64,000 nt of DNA from Rhodobacter huangdaonensis (GCF_004022465.1 NZ_SAVA01000001.1:372001-436000); one strand, 5' to 3'; counted from the stretch's first letter, positions 15,506 through 24,523 are shown. The notes: generated by a model from the sequence alone, not told the origin. Made by a program: numbers and translations.

Positions 15506-16532
15506 CGGGCAGACCATCCTTCGCGTCGAGATCGGGGACACCCCCGCCGGCCGCCTTGATAAGGCCTTGGCGGCGGCAGTGCCAGAGGAAGCGGCGCTGT
15601 CGCGCTCGCGCCTGGCACGGCTGATCGCCGAGGGCGCAGTGACGAAGGACGGCACGCCGGTCACCGACCTGAAGGCGAAGGTCGAGCCCGGCGAGGTCTA
15701 CGAGATCGCGCTCGAGCCGCCGAGGCCGGTCGAGACCGTGGCGCAGCAGATCCCGCTCACCGTGGTCTGGGAGGACGAGGACCTGATCGTCATCGACAAG
15801 CCGGCGGGGATGGTGGTGCATCCGGCGCCGGGATCGGCGGACGGCACGCTGGTCAATGCGCTGCTCCATCATTTCGGCGGCAACCTGTCGGGCATCGGTG
15901 GCGAGGCGCGGCCGGGGATCGTGCACCGGATCGACAAGGACACCTCGGGCCTTCTGGTGGTGGCGAAGTCGGACCGCGCCCATCACGGGCTCGCCGCGCA
16001 ATTCGAGAAGCACACGGTGCACCGGCATTATTCGGCAGTGGTCTATGGCGTGCCGGACGCCGGGGACCCGCGCCTGCGCGGCACCCGCGGGGTCAGCTTC
16101 GAGCCCGGCAACGTGATGAAGGTCACCTCGCAGCTCGCCCGCCACAAGACCGACCGGCAGCGCCAGGCGGTGCTGTTCGAAGGCGGCCGTCACGCCGTCA
16201 CCCGCGCCCGCGTGGTCGAGGCCTTCGGCGGTGTCGCGGCACTCGTCGACTGCTGGCTCGAGACCGGACGCACACACCAGATCCGCGTGCACATGGCCCA
16301 TGCCGGCCACGGGCTGATCGGCGACCCGGTCTATGGCGGCAAGCGCAAGCTGCCGCCGAAGGCCGTGGGGGAGGTGGGCGCGGCGGCGGCGGCCGCCTTC
16401 CCGCGCCAGGCGCTCCATGCCGCGACGCTCGGCTTCGTCCACCCGGTGACCGGCGAGGAGCTGAGCTTCTCCGCGCCGCTGCCCGCCGACATCGAGGCGC
16501 TGCTTGCCGCACTGCGCACCGGCGAAAACTGA
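15495..16532 (+). CDS. rluD: RluA-family 23S rRNA pseudouridine synthase, RluD type
   Basis: 345 residues with an N-terminal S4 RNA-binding domain (about 18-80) and the RluA catalytic core. The catalytic aspartate is D147 in GIVHRIDKDTSGLLVV. RluD isomerises uridines of helix 69 in 23S rRNA and is needed for late 50S assembly. I take the ATG at 15495 (MSDIGQTILRVEIGD) because GGAAGG lies 4 bp upstream and longer readings run antisense through DUF6476. The adjacent rpoH follows after 163 bp, a common arrangement in this group. Confidence 0.9.
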   Translation: MSDIGQTILRVEIGDTPAGRLDKALAAAVPEEAALSRSRLARLIAEGAVTKDGTPVTDLKAKVEPGEVYEIALEPPRPVETVAQQIPLTVVWEDEDLIVIDKPAGMVVHPAPGSADGTLVNALLHHFGGNLSGIGGEARPGIVHRIDKDTSGLLVVAKSDRAHHGLAAQFEKHTVHRHYSAVVYGVPDAGDPRLRGTRGVSFEPGNVMKVTSQLARHKTDRQRQAVLFEGGRHAVTRARVVEAFGGVAALVDCWLETGRTHQIRVHMAHAGHGLIGDPVYGGKRKLPPKAVGEVGAAAAAAFPRQALHAATLGFVHPVTGEELSFSAPLPADIEALLAALRTGEN

Positions 16533-16637
16533 ACCGAAAAGTTCACATTTTCACCATTCGGCCCTTGCCCGGCAGCGGAAACGGTTCCATCATCGGCAAG
16601 ACTTCCCGAGCCCGCGCGGCCGGGCCCCATGCGGGGG

Positions 16638-16666
16638 CTTGAAGGTGGCGGGGGCCCTCCCCATTT
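16638..16666 (+). promoter_or_regulatory. Sigma-32 (RpoH)-type promoter of rpoH
   Basis: CTTGAA at 16638-16643, a 15-bp spacer, and CCCCATTT at 16659-16666 match the heat-shock promoter consensus (CTTGAAA, 13-17 bp, CCCCATNT). It lies 29 bp before the rpoH start codon. It suggests rpoH is controlled by a heat-shock sigma factor, possibly itself. A very similar arrangement with the same spacer stands before hsp20. Confidence 0.75.
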
Positions 16667-16695
16667 GTCGGGGTTGATCAGGGAGAAAGGGACCA

Positions 16696-17595
16696 ATGAC
16701 GAGTTACGCGAACCTTCCCGCACCCAGCCCCGAACAGGGGATGAACCGCTATCTGCAGGAAATCCGGAAGTTTCCGCTGCTGGAGCCGGAAGAGGAATAC
16801 ATGCTGGCGAAGGCCTGGGTCGACCATCAGGACTCGGAGGCGGCGCACCGGCTTGTCACCTCGCATCTGCGACTCGCGGCGAAGATCGCCATGGGCTATC
16901 GCGGCTATGGCCTGCCCCAGGCCGAGGTGATCTCGGAGGCGAACGTCGGGCTGATGCAGGCGGTGAAGCGCTTCGACCCGGAACGCGGCTTCCGCCTGGC
17001 GACCTATGCGATGTGGTGGATCCGCGCCGCGATCCAGGAATACATCCTGCGCTCGTGGTCGCTGGTGAAGCTCGGCACCACCTCGGCGCAGAAGAAGCTG
17101 TTCTTCAACCTGCGCAAGGCCAAGGCCCGGATCGGCGCCTATGAGGAGGGCGATCTGCGCCCCGATGCGGTGAAGCGCATCGCCCATGATCTGAACGTCA
17201 CCGAGACCGAGGTGGTCGAGATGAACCGCCGCCTCGCCGGCTCGGACGCCTCGCTGAACGCCCAGGTCGGCTCGGCCGAGGGCGATGGCGCGGCACAATG
17301 GCAGGACTGGCTCGAGGACGAGGATGCCGATCAGGCCGAGGCCTTCGCCGAAGCCGACGAGCTCGAGGCGCGGCGCGCGATGCTGATTGCGGCGATGGAC
17401 GTGCTGAACGAGCGCGAGCGCGACATCCTGATGGAACGGCGCCTGCGCGACGAACCCGTCACGCTCGAGGCGCTGTCGACGAAATACGATGTCTCGCGCG
17501 AGCGGATCCGGCAGATCGAGGTGCGTGCATTCGAGAAGCTGCAAAGCCGGATGCGGGTTCTGGCGAAGGACAAGGGGATGACGATTCCCGCCTGA
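16696..17595 (+). CDS. rpoH: RNA polymerase heat-shock sigma factor RpoH
   Basis: 299 residues. Region 2 (VTSHLRLAAKIAMGYRGYG, EGNVG-like SEANVGLMQAVKRFDPERG, RLATYAMWWIRAAIQEYI), the RpoH box QKKLFFNLRKAK around residue 134, and region 4 with the helix-turn-helix TLEALSTKYDVSRERIRQIE are all intact. RpoH directs transcription of chaperone and protease genes after heat or misfolding stress. The intact RpoH box, which is used for core binding and regulation, fits the RpoH-I type. Rhodobacteraceae often carry two rpoH genes; only one is in this window. Preceded by GGGAGAAAGG and a sigma-32-type promoter. Confidence 0.93.
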   Translation: MTSYANLPAPSPEQGMNRYLQEIRKFPLLEPEEEYMLAKAWVDHQDSEAAHRLVTSHLRLAAKIAMGYRGYGLPQAEVISEANVGLMQAVKRFDPERGFRLATYAMWWIRAAIQEYILRSWSLVKLGTTSAQKKLFFNLRKAKARIGAYEEGDLRPDAVKRIAHDLNVTETEVVEMNRRLAGSDASLNAQVGSAEGDGAAQWQDWLEDEDADQAEAFAEADELEARRAMLIAAMDVLNERERDILMERRLRDEPVTLEALSTKYDVSRERIRQIEVRAFEKLQSRMRVLAKDKGMTIPA

Positions 17596-17628
17596 CGCGG
17601 GGCGTCTCCCGCCTGACGCGAGGCGTCT
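17587..17628. repeat. Tandem 21-bp repeat over the rpoH stop codon
   Basis: Two 21-bp units lie back to back (17587-17607 and 17608-17628) and differ at one base. Each contains a GACGC-NNN-GCGTC dyad, so the transcript can fold two small hairpins in series. The first unit contains the last codons and stop codon (CCCGCCTGA) of rpoH. A duplication of the end of the gene is the simplest origin. Possible weak terminator or mRNA-end stabiliser. Confidence 0.7.
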
Positions 17629-17658
17629 TACGGCCCTCCCCTGCCCGCCCCGCCGACC

Positions 17659-18369
17659 TCAGGCCGCCGTCTCGAAGGCGGCCCGGAGGCGCGGCGAGGT
17701 GAGCAGGATATCGGCCGTCTTCCGCAGATGCGCTTCGATGAGGTCTCCGGCCCGGGCCGCATCGCGGTCGAGCGCCGCGCGCATCAGCGCCGCATGCTCG
17801 GCATTCACATCGCGGTCGATTCCCGGCGAGCCGCCCCGGGTGAGCCCCGACAGCTGGCGGTATCGTTCCGACTGGATGAACAGCTGCTGCCGGAAGCGCA
17901 GCCACCAGCGGTTGCCGCAGGCGCAGGTCAGCGCGTCGTGAAAGGCCTCGTGCAGCGCATGCCATTGCAACACGGTGTCGCGGTCGCTCTTCTGCGCGAG
18001 CGCAGTGGTCGCGGCCGCAAGCCGGTGCTCGGCCGCGATGATCTCGCTTTCCCAGTTGACGTCGCCACGCTCGATCGAGGCCGCCAGACAGTCCCGTTCG
18101 ACCCGGACCCGGGCGTCCGTCAGCTCGGTCAGCTCGTCGCGCGAGATCGGCGAGACGATGAAGCCGCGCTGCGGCAGCGCCGTCACCAGCCCTTCGGCGC
18201 TCAGCCGCGACAGGGCCTCCCGCACGATGCCGGTGGAGGCGGCAAAGCGCAGCGCGAGATCGTCGATCTTCAGCTTGCTTCCGGGCAGATACTCGCCAAG
18301 CACGATGCTCGTGCGAAGGTCATCCGAGATTTGTGCGGCGAGGCTGGATTTGAGCGATTTGTCTTGCAT
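17659..18369 (-). CDS. GntR-family regulator with FCD domain
   Basis: 236 residues: winged helix-turn-helix at about 12-75 (LKIDDLALRFAASTGIVREALSRLSAEGLV) and a helical FCD ligand domain from about 80 to 225, where LHEAFHDAL, SGLTRG and HAALMRAALDRDA carry metal or ligand positions typical of FCD. Such regulators usually sense an organic acid and repress a neighbouring catabolic operon. It is divergent from the FAH-dioxygenase operon with a 105-bp AT-rich gap, so that gap is the probable operator region. The effector is likely an aromatic or ring-cleavage intermediate; this is inferred from context. Confidence 0.88.
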   Translation of the reverse strand: MQDKSLKSSLAAQISDDLRTSIVLGEYLPGSKLKIDDLALRFAASTGIVREALSRLSAEGLVTALPQRGFIVSPISRDELTELTDARVRVERDCLAASIERGDVNWESEIIAAEHRLAAATTALAQKSDRDTVLQWHALHEAFHDALTCACGNRWWLRFRQQLFIQSERYRQLSGLTRGGSPGIDRDVNAEHAALMRAALDRDAARAGDLIEAHLRKTADILLTSPRLRAAFETAA

Positions 18370-18400
18370 GGAGTTTTCATAGCATCATTTGGCAGATCGT

Positions 18401-18429
18401 AAAAAATAAATTTTATATTGAAAAATTAA
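18401..18429. promoter_or_regulatory. AT-rich 29-bp motif, copy 1, gntR/FAH intergenic region
   Basis: AAAAAATAA at 18401-18409 and GAAAAATTAA at 18420-18429 are separated by 10 bp. The same two blocks with the same offset recur at 24524-24552 before the GST gene; 21 of 29 positions agree. The motif ends about 31 bp from the gntR start and 45 bp from the FAH start. A small dyad ATAAA-T-TTTAT lies inside (18406-18416). It is likely part of a regulator site or promoter of the island. Confidence 0.5.
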
Positions 18430-18474
18430 CGTGAAGTCTCTACACCCGATCCTGTTTCAAGCAGGAGGTGGACG

Positions 18475-19332
18475 ATGCGGTTTCTGGCGTTCGAGGCTGA
18501 TGGCCGGAACGGGCTTGCCGTCGCGGTGGAGGGCGGCGCCTATCACGGATTGACCGAGGCGGACGCGGCCTGGCCGGGCGATCTCGAGACGCTGATCGCC
18601 GGGGGCTTCCCGGCATCGGCGATCGCGGCCCTGCGCTCGGGCCCCGCGGTGGATCCGGCCACGGTGACGGTGGCGCTGCCGGTGCGCCGGCCCGGGAAGA
18701 TCCTCTGCGTCGGGCTCAACTATGCCGCCCATGCACAGGAATCGGGGCACGAGATCCCGAAGGTTCCGACGGTGTTCGGCCGGTTCGCCACCGGGCTGAT
18801 CGCCTCGGGCGCGGGGCTGGTGCGGCCGCGGGTCTCGGATCTGCTCGATTACGAGGCCGAGCTTGCGGTGGTGATCGGCAAGGCCGGGCGCAACATCGCG
18901 AAAGAGCACGCGCTCGAGCATGTGGCGGGCTACACGATCTTCAACGACGGCTCGGTGCGCGACTGGCAGCTGGCCACGCCGCAATGGACGGTGGGCAAGA
19001 ATTTCGACGGCACCGGCGCGCTCGGCCCGGTGCTGGTGACGCCCGACGAATTGCCGCCGGGCGCGGCGGGGTTGCATCTTCAGCTGCGCCTGAACGGCGA
19101 AGTGCTGCAAGATACGATGACCGATGACCTGATCTTCGGCGTCGCCGATCTGATCGCCTTCCTCTCCACCGCGATGACGCTGGAGCCGGGCGACATCATC
19201 GCCACCGGCACGCCCTCGGGCGTCGGCGGCGCGCGCAAGCCGCAGGTCTGGATGAAACCGGGGGATGTTTGCGAGGTCGAGATCGAGGGCATCGGCATCC
19301 TGTCGAACCCGATCGTGCAACAACAGGACTGA
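18475..19332 (+). CDS. Fumarylacetoacetate hydrolase (FAH) family protein
   Basis: 285 residues with a C-terminal FAH fold. The GKILCVGLNYAAHAQESG motif at 74-91 and the metal ligands Glu127, Glu129 (DYEAELAVVIG) and Asp158 (FNDGSVRDWQ) are visible. The family includes fumarylpyruvate hydrolase, 2-hydroxyhepta-2,4-diene-1,7-dioate isomerase, and acylpyruvases. As first gene of an operon with an extradiol dioxygenase it probably hydrolyses or isomerises the ring-cleavage product. It could instead be a lactone- or acylpyruvate hydrolase. The ATG follows CAGGAGGTGG. Divergent from the GntR regulator. Confidence 0.85.
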   Translation: MRFLAFEADGRNGLAVAVEGGAYHGLTEADAAWPGDLETLIAGGFPASAIAALRSGPAVDPATVTVALPVRRPGKILCVGLNYAAHAQESGHEIPKVPTVFGRFATGLIASGAGLVRPRVSDLLDYEAELAVVIGKAGRNIAKEHALEHVAGYTIFNDGSVRDWQLATPQWTVGKNFDGTGALGPVLVTPDELPPGAAGLHLQLRLNGEVLQDTMTDDLIFGVADLIAFLSTAMTLEPGDIIATGTPSGVGGARKPQVWMKPGDVCEVEIEGIGILSNPIVQQQD

Positions 19333-19366
19333 GGCCCGGAGGAGGGCCGCAACAAGGGAGAGAGAA

Positions 19367-20260
19367 ATGGCGGAATTCAACCCGAAGACGGTGGGGCTGG
19401 GCTATGTCGCGCTTGGCAGCACCGATCCGGCGCGGGCGGTGGCGCATTACCGCGACGTGCTCGGCCTGACCGAGACCGGCAGCGAGGGCGGCGCGACCTA
19501 TCTGTCGCTGTGCGGGGCGCATCACGACATCGTCGTGACCAAGGCCCGCGAGAAGAGCTTTGTGCATCAGGGCTATCAGCTGCGCGCCGATATCGAACTT
19601 GCGGCCTTCGCGAAAGAGCTCGGCGCGGCGGGCTTTGCGGCGCAGATCAAGTCCGACAGCCAGCCCGGCGTGGCGAAGCTCGTCGAGATCGACGGCCCCG
19701 GCGGCGTGACCTTCCAGTTCTACAAGGAGATGGAGCGCAGCGTTGCCCCGGCCACGCCCGCCGGCATCGCGCCGCTTCGGCTTGGCCATGTGGCGATCAT
19801 CAGTCCCGAGGCGGCGAAACTCTTCGCCTTCTACCGCGACGTGCTCGGCTTCCACTACACCGATGACATCGCCGAGCTCGCCTTCTTCCTGACCTGCAAC
19901 CGCGACCACCATGTGGTGAACCTCGTCGGGCTGCCCGACAGCCGGGTGCATCACATCGCTTTCGAGCTGCGCGACGGCAGCGATCAGGTGCGCGCCGCCG
20001 ATATCCTGGCGCGGAACGGCGCGCCGACGCTCTGGGGGCCGTCGCGGCACGGCGCGGGGCACAACCTCGCCGGCTATCACCACGACCCCGACAAGGTGAT
20101 GATCGAGCTTTACACGCAGATGGACGTCTACCTGCCCGCGCTCGGCCAGCATGAGCCGCGCCCCTGGCACGAGGACTATCCGATGGTGCCGAAGTCCTGG
20201 CCGCTGGAGAAGATGTCGGTCTGGGCCACCGAGTTCAACTTCAACATCGCGATGGGCTGA
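19367..20260 (+). CDS. Type I extradiol (catechol 2,3-) dioxygenase-like protein
   Basis: 297 residues with two VOC modules (about 10-125 and 136-260). The probable Fe(II) ligands are His141 in LGHVAII, one His of VHHIAFEL (195/196) and Glu247 in MIELYTQ, the facial triad of extradiol enzymes such as XylE and BphC; second-shell His232 lies in GAGHNLAGYHH. The expected reaction is meta-cleavage of a catechol-type diol. The unusual C-terminus (DYPMVPKSWPLEKMSVWATEF) differs from classical XylE and hints at a separate branch, so the substrate is open. The ATG at 19367 follows AAGGGAGAG, and FAH ends 34 bp upstream. Confidence 0.87.
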   Translation: MAEFNPKTVGLGYVALGSTDPARAVAHYRDVLGLTETGSEGGATYLSLCGAHHDIVVTKAREKSFVHQGYQLRADIELAAFAKELGAAGFAAQIKSDSQPGVAKLVEIDGPGGVTFQFYKEMERSVAPATPAGIAPLRLGHVAIISPEAAKLFAFYRDVLGFHYTDDIAELAFFLTCNRDHHVVNLVGLPDSRVHHIAFELRDGSDQVRAADILARNGAPTLWGPSRHGAGHNLAGYHHDPDKVMIELYTQMDVYLPALGQHEPRPWHEDYPMVPKSWPLEKMSVWATEFNFNIAMG

Positions 20261-20286
20261 CCGCCCGCCGCGCCGCGCGCGAAAAG

Positions 20287-20320
20287 AGAGAGCCGGGGAA
20301 ACCCGGCTCTCTTTCGTTTT
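20287..20320 (+). terminator. Rho-independent terminator between convergent operons
   Basis: An 11-bp stem AGAGAGCCGGG/CCCGGCTCTCT (20287-20297 and 20302-20312) with loop GAAA is followed by TTCGTTTTGC. It closes the FAH-dioxygenase operon, and the A-run on the other side (GAAAAG) may also serve the leftward CoA-ligase operon. Confidence 0.8.
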
Positions 20321-20347
20321 GCACCGGCCCTGCGATCGCGACAGGCC

Positions 20348-22228
20348 TCAGCCCGCCGCGATCTCGAGCTTGAAGGTGAAGGGCTGCAAGGCGGCGCGCA
20401 GCGTCGCGGCATCGCCCCCGGCCAGCGTGACATGGGCGAGCATGCCGCGGGCGGGGTCCTGTTCGACCCGCACCTGAGCCAGCGCCACCCCTGCCCCGGC
20501 GGCAGCCTCGCGCAGCACGCTCTCGATCTCGCGCATCACCAGCGCCGGCTTGAAGATCTTGCCCACCGCGGTCACCGGCATCGCCTCGATGATATGGACC
20601 GCCTTCGGCCGGGCGGCGCGCTCGCCGATCTCGGCCTCGGCCCAGGCGACGATCTCCTCGGGGCTCAGCGTCGCGCCGGGCTTCGGCTGGACATAGAGCA
20701 CCGGCACCTCGCCGGCATGGGCATCGGGGCGGCCGACCGCGGCGGCGAGCGCGACCTGCGGGTGATGGTGGATCGGGTTCTCGATCGTGGCGGGGTCGAT
20801 GTTGTGACCGCCGCGGATGATCAGCTCCTTGCGCCGGCCGGTCAGCCAGAAGAAGCCGTCGCCATCCTCGCGCCCGAGATCCCCGGTGTTGAGCCAGCGC
20901 TCGCCGGCGATCTCGACCCGGGCGGCGGCGGTCTGCGCCGGATCGACATAGCCGGCAAAGACATTCGGACCGTTCAGCAGCAGGCTGCCCGCCTCGTCGG
21001 TCGCGCACCAGCGCCCGAACCGGCCCTCGACGTCCAGCTCGGCCGCGCGCATCCGCTGATAGGGCAGACGCAGCCCGATCGAGCCGATCCGCGGCGCACC
21101 GTTGGCCGGATTGAGCGAGGAGACGCAGGCGCCCTCGGTCAGCCCGTAGCCTTCAAGGATCTTCAGCCCGGTCGCGGCCTCGAACTTGCCGAACAGCGCC
21201 GCCGGCATCGGTGCTGCGCCGCAGACGGCGTATTCGAGCGACGACAGGTCGTGCCCTTCGACCGGCGTCGCCAGCAGTGCCGAGAGGATCGTCGGCACCG
21301 AGGAGAAGATGGTGACGCGGAACCGCTCCACCACCTCCCAGAACCGCGCGAGCAGCTCGGGCGTGCGGTAGCCCGCCGCGCCACCGAGCACCACCGCACC
21401 GCCCTGTATCCAGACCGCGAGCCCGGTGACAAGCTGGGCGTTGACGTGGAACAGCGGCAATCCGCAGAAGGCAGCAGTGCCGGCGTGCAGCAGCTGCGGA
21501 TGCGCCGCGGCGATCGCCCAGGCGTCGAAGATCTCCGAGCGCTGGCTGCGCCGGGCGATCTTCGGCAGGCCGGTGGTGCCGCCGGTGCAGAAATAGGAGG
21601 AGATATCCTCCGCCTCGGGCGGCGCGAAGCTCAGCGCGCCAGCCGGTGCGGCGGCGCGCAGCCGGTCGAAATCGCGCACCGGAACCGCGCCGATGCTCTC
21701 GCCCGGCGCGACCGGGCCGACCTTCAGCACGAGCCGCAGGCAGTCGCTCGCGCCGGCGGCGGCGACCGCCTTTTCCCAGATCTCGGAGGCGATCTGCGGC
21801 CCCGCGGCAACCAGCATCCGGGCCCCTGCGGCGCTCAGCAGCGCGGCGATTTCCCCGGCGCCAAGCGCGGGGTTGAGCGCCATCACGATGCCCGCGGTCT
21901 CGCCGCCCCAGATCGTCCAATGCGTCTGCGGCAGGTTCGGCAACAGATAGGCCACCACGTCGTCGCGGCCGAGCCCCTCGGCGCGCAGCATGTTGGCGGT
22001 GCGGGTGATCTCTTCCGCGAAGGCGCGGAACGACCAGGTTTCGGGGCGCTCCATCGCCTCCATCCCCGGGAAATAGGCGAGCGCCATGGCTTCCGGCCGG
22101 GCGGCGGCGGCCTGCCGCAGCGCCGCGTAGGTGCTCGTCGGAAGCCCCCGCCGCGCGAGCGGCGTCGCCTCGATGCGCAGGACATCCGCCAGATCCGAGA
22201 TTCCCTCGGGAAGTTCCGTCACGCTCAT
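20348..22228 (-). CDS. AMP-forming acyl/aryl-CoA synthetase of the aromatic island
   Basis: 626 residues of the ANL superfamily. P-loop-like motif YFCTGGTTGLPKIA, EGYGLTEG, NTGDLG, TGRRKELIIRGGHNIDP hinge and the catalytic lysine in AVGKIFKPAL are present. It adenylates a carboxylic acid and forms its CoA thioester. The CTGGTTG form of the first motif is also found in the paralogue at 59512-61404. It is the last gene of the leftward GST-hydroxylase-ligase operon and overlaps the hydroxylase stop by 4 bp. The probable substrate is an aromatic or side-chain acid of the pathway, but this cannot be read from the sequence. Confidence 0.88.
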   Translation of the reverse strand: MSVTELPEGISDLADVLRIEATPLARRGLPTSTYAALRQAAAARPEAMALAYFPGMEAMERPETWSFRAFAEEITRTANMLRAEGLGRDDVVAYLLPNLPQTHWTIWGGETAGIVMALNPALGAGEIAALLSAAGARMLVAAGPQIASEIWEKAVAAAGASDCLRLVLKVGPVAPGESIGAVPVRDFDRLRAAAPAGALSFAPPEAEDISSYFCTGGTTGLPKIARRSQRSEIFDAWAIAAAHPQLLHAGTAAFCGLPLFHVNAQLVTGLAVWIQGGAVVLGGAAGYRTPELLARFWEVVERFRVTIFSSVPTILSALLATPVEGHDLSSLEYAVCGAAPMPAALFGKFEAATGLKILEGYGLTEGACVSSLNPANGAPRIGSIGLRLPYQRMRAAELDVEGRFGRWCATDEAGSLLLNGPNVFAGYVDPAQTAAARVEIAGERWLNTGDLGREDGDGFFWLTGRRKELIIRGGHNIDPATIENPIHHHPQVALAAAVGRPDAHAGEVPVLYVQPKPGATLSPEEIVAWAEAEIGERAARPKAVHIIEAMPVTAVGKIFKPALVMREIESVLREAAAGAGVALAQVRVEQDPARGMLAHVTLAGGDAATLRAALQPFTFKLEIAAG

Positions 22229-23793
22229 GCTGTCTCCTTCTCCGTCGTGATCGCAGGTTGGTTGAGGGCATAGGCACCGACCAGCCAGTCGAGCTGCCCG
22301 TCGCCGGCGCCCGGCGCCATCACGTCGGCGACGATCCGGTCGGGACGAACGAGGACCAGCGCCGGGCGCCGGCCCAGCCATTTCGCCAGCACCCCTTGCG
22401 GGTCGCGGATCGCGCCGCCGGTCTCGACACCGAGGAGCCGCGCGCCGAGCCGGTCGAGCGTGTCGCGGTCGTTCCGGCCGAGAACCGTCTCCGGCTCGAT
22501 GCCGAGACCGACCAGCGCGAACCCCGGCCCCATCAGCGCGTCAAGCCGCACGGCGCGGCCCGCGACCGACAGCTCGGGCGTTTCGATGAGCCGCCCGACC
22601 CGCCGGTGCGCCCGTCGCCGCACGAGCGGAGAATGACGCTGCACATTGTGCGGCACCGGGTCGGTGCGGTCGATGTAGTCGCGCAGCGGCGGAACGCTCC
22701 AGATCAGCCGCATGAGGCGGTCGCGCATCCAGGCCTGCACCGGGCGCGTCGTCATGATGAAGCCACCGAGCCGCACCGCGAACCCCGTCGCCCGGTGCAG
22801 TTGCGGCAGGCGTTCGAGGCGATAACTGTCGAGGATCTCCGCCCCGAACCGCCCCTGCAGCACGCCGGCAAGTTTCCACGCAAGGTTGCCCGCATCGCGC
22901 ACGCCGCCGACCAGTCCCTGGCCCGCGAAGGGCGGGGTCACATGCGCCGCATCGCCGGCAAGCAACAGGCGGCCGACGCGGAATTTCGCCGCATGGCGGG
23001 CATGGAAGGTGTAGATCACGCAGCGTTCGATGCCGAAGCCCGCGCCGCCGCCCCGCTCGGCGATCCGGGCCCGCACCCAGGCGTCGGAAGACACTTCCGC
23101 CTCGTCGTCGCCAGGCATCACCAGGAACTCCCAGCGGCGCCGGCCGCCGGCATTCGGAACCGTCAGCCCCGGCCGCGCCGGATCGCAGAAGAAGACGATC
23201 CCGTCCCCGGGGAACTGGTCCTCGAGCGTGTCGACCACGACCCATTTCTCGGTGAAGGTCTCGCCCTCGAACCACAGCCCCAGCGCCGCGCGGGTCGGGC
23301 TCGAGCCGCCGTCGCAGGCGACGGCATAGCGCGCGCGCAAGCTGCCACCGCCGAGATCGAGCGTGACCCCGTCGTCATCCTGCACGACCGCACGCACCTC
23401 GATGCCGCGCCGGAGCGTGACCTGCGGCAGCTCGGCGATCGCCTCGCTCAGACCGCGTTCGAGATCGGGCTGGTAATAGGTCCCGCGCGCGGCGAACCCG
23501 AAGGCCTGCGGGCATTGGGTAGACGACCACAGCACCTTGCCCTTCGCATTCAGATAGCGCACCCCGAGGTCGTGAACGAAGGATGCCCCGATCCGCTCGA
23601 GCACCCCCACCGTCCGCAGGCTGCGCATCAGCTCGGCATCATAGGCGATGGCACGCGGCGTGGTGAACGGTTCGTCGCGTTTCTCCAGCACACAGACGCG
23701 GACGCCCGCCCGTCCCAGCTGCAGCGCCGTCATCAGCCCGGTTGGACCGGCGCCGATGATGGCGACGTCGCAGTCGAAATTCTCCTGAGGCAT
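22225..23793 (-). CDS. Class A flavin hydroxylase, MhpA-like
   Basis: 522 residues. FAD-binding GAGPTG at 14-19, the DG motif DGGSSPTR at 161-168 and GDAAHVTPPFAGQGLVGGVRDAGNLAWKL from 280 identify a class A aromatic hydroxylase (single-component, NAD(P)H-dependent). The sequence layout, with PRAIAYDAELMRSLRTVG and RGTYYQPDLE, resembles 3-(3-hydroxyphenyl)propionate 2-hydroxylase MhpA. It would add an ortho hydroxyl to a phenolic ring, making a catechol for the dioxygenase in the same island. C-terminal thioredoxin-like dimerisation part is included. It is coupled to the CoA ligase. Confidence 0.85.
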   Translation of the reverse strand: MPQENFDCDVAIIGAGPTGLMTALQLGRAGVRVCVLEKRDEPFTTPRAIAYDAELMRSLRTVGVLERIGASFVHDLGVRYLNAKGKVLWSSTQCPQAFGFAARGTYYQPDLERGLSEAIAELPQVTLRRGIEVRAVVQDDDGVTLDLGGGSLRARYAVACDGGSSPTRAALGLWFEGETFTEKWVVVDTLEDQFPGDGIVFFCDPARPGLTVPNAGGRRRWEFLVMPGDDEAEVSSDAWVRARIAERGGGAGFGIERCVIYTFHARHAAKFRVGRLLLAGDAAHVTPPFAGQGLVGGVRDAGNLAWKLAGVLQGRFGAEILDSYRLERLPQLHRATGFAVRLGGFIMTTRPVQAWMRDRLMRLIWSVPPLRDYIDRTDPVPHNVQRHSPLVRRRAHRRVGRLIETPELSVAGRAVRLDALMGPGFALVGLGIEPETVLGRNDRDTLDRLGARLLGVETGGAIRDPQGVLAKWLGRRPALVLVRPDRIVADVMAPGAGDGQLDWLVGAYALNQPAITTEKETA

Positions 23794-23876
23794 GGCCTCC
23801 CTCCCCTTTTCATGCGGTCTCGGCGCCCCCGCTCCCCGCTCCTCCGGGAAGGGCCTCGGGCGCACCGGAATGAGGC

Positions 23877-24494
23877 TCAGCCCGCCGCGAGGCCGCGCAG
23901 CGCCACCTGCGCGCTCGGACGGGCGAGCAGCGCCTCGGCATAGGTCGACAGCGGCGCCGGCACGGCGATGCCCAGCGCCCGGGCCCAGACGAGAATGTAG
24001 AACAGCGCCGCATCCTCGATGCCGATCCGGCTGCGCGCACACAGCGCCGCGCCGTGCTGCGCCGCCACCGTCGCAAGCCCGGCCTCGACCTCGCGGCGGC
24101 CGAGCGCGCGCAGGCTGTCCTGCGCCGCCGGGTCGGCCGAGAATTTCTGCGGCATGACAAGGAAGGTGAAGCCGCGCATGTGGATCGAGGCGACGAGGAA
24201 CTCGACCAGTTCGAGCACCCGTGCCTGGCCGTCGATCGTGTCGGGCCAGAGCTCGGCCGCGCCATGGCGGCGGCAAAGCCAATAGGCGATCGCGGGAAAC
24301 TCGGTCAGCGCCGTCCCGTCGTCGAGAATCAGCGTCGGAACCTTCCCTTTCGGGTTCATCTGCCGGAATGCCGTGTCGTTCTGCTCGCCCTTGCGCAGGT
24401 CGATCGCCGCAAGCGTATAATCGACGCCGAGTTCTTCGAGCAGGAACACGATCCCCATCGAGCACGCGCCCGGGGAGTGGAACAATGTGAGCAT
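23877..24494 (-). CDS. Glutathione S-transferase, beta-class-like
   Basis: 205 residues: N-terminal thioredoxin fold (1-80) with HSPGACSMG, in which Cys11 matches the active-site cysteine of beta-class GSTs, GKVPTL and EFPAIAYWL glutathione-binding motifs, then a helical domain. GSTs in aromatic operons act as isomerases, dehalogenases or lyases on ring-cleavage products. Lacking a zeta-class SSCS motif, it is unlikely to be a maleylpyruvate or maleylacetoacetate isomerase. It is the first gene of the leftward operon; the ribosome binding site is CAGGAGGACC. Confidence 0.85.
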   Translation of the reverse strand: MLTLFHSPGACSMGIVFLLEELGVDYTLAAIDLRKGEQNDTAFRQMNPKGKVPTLILDDGTALTEFPAIAYWLCRRHGAAELWPDTIDGQARVLELVEFLVASIHMRGFTFLVMPQKFSADPAAQDSLRALGRREVEAGLATVAAQHGAALCARSRIGIEDAALFYILVWARALGIAVPAPLSTYAEALLARPSAQVALRGLAAG

Positions 24495-24523
24495 GGCTGG
24501 TCCTCCTGAAGACCTCCTAGCTG

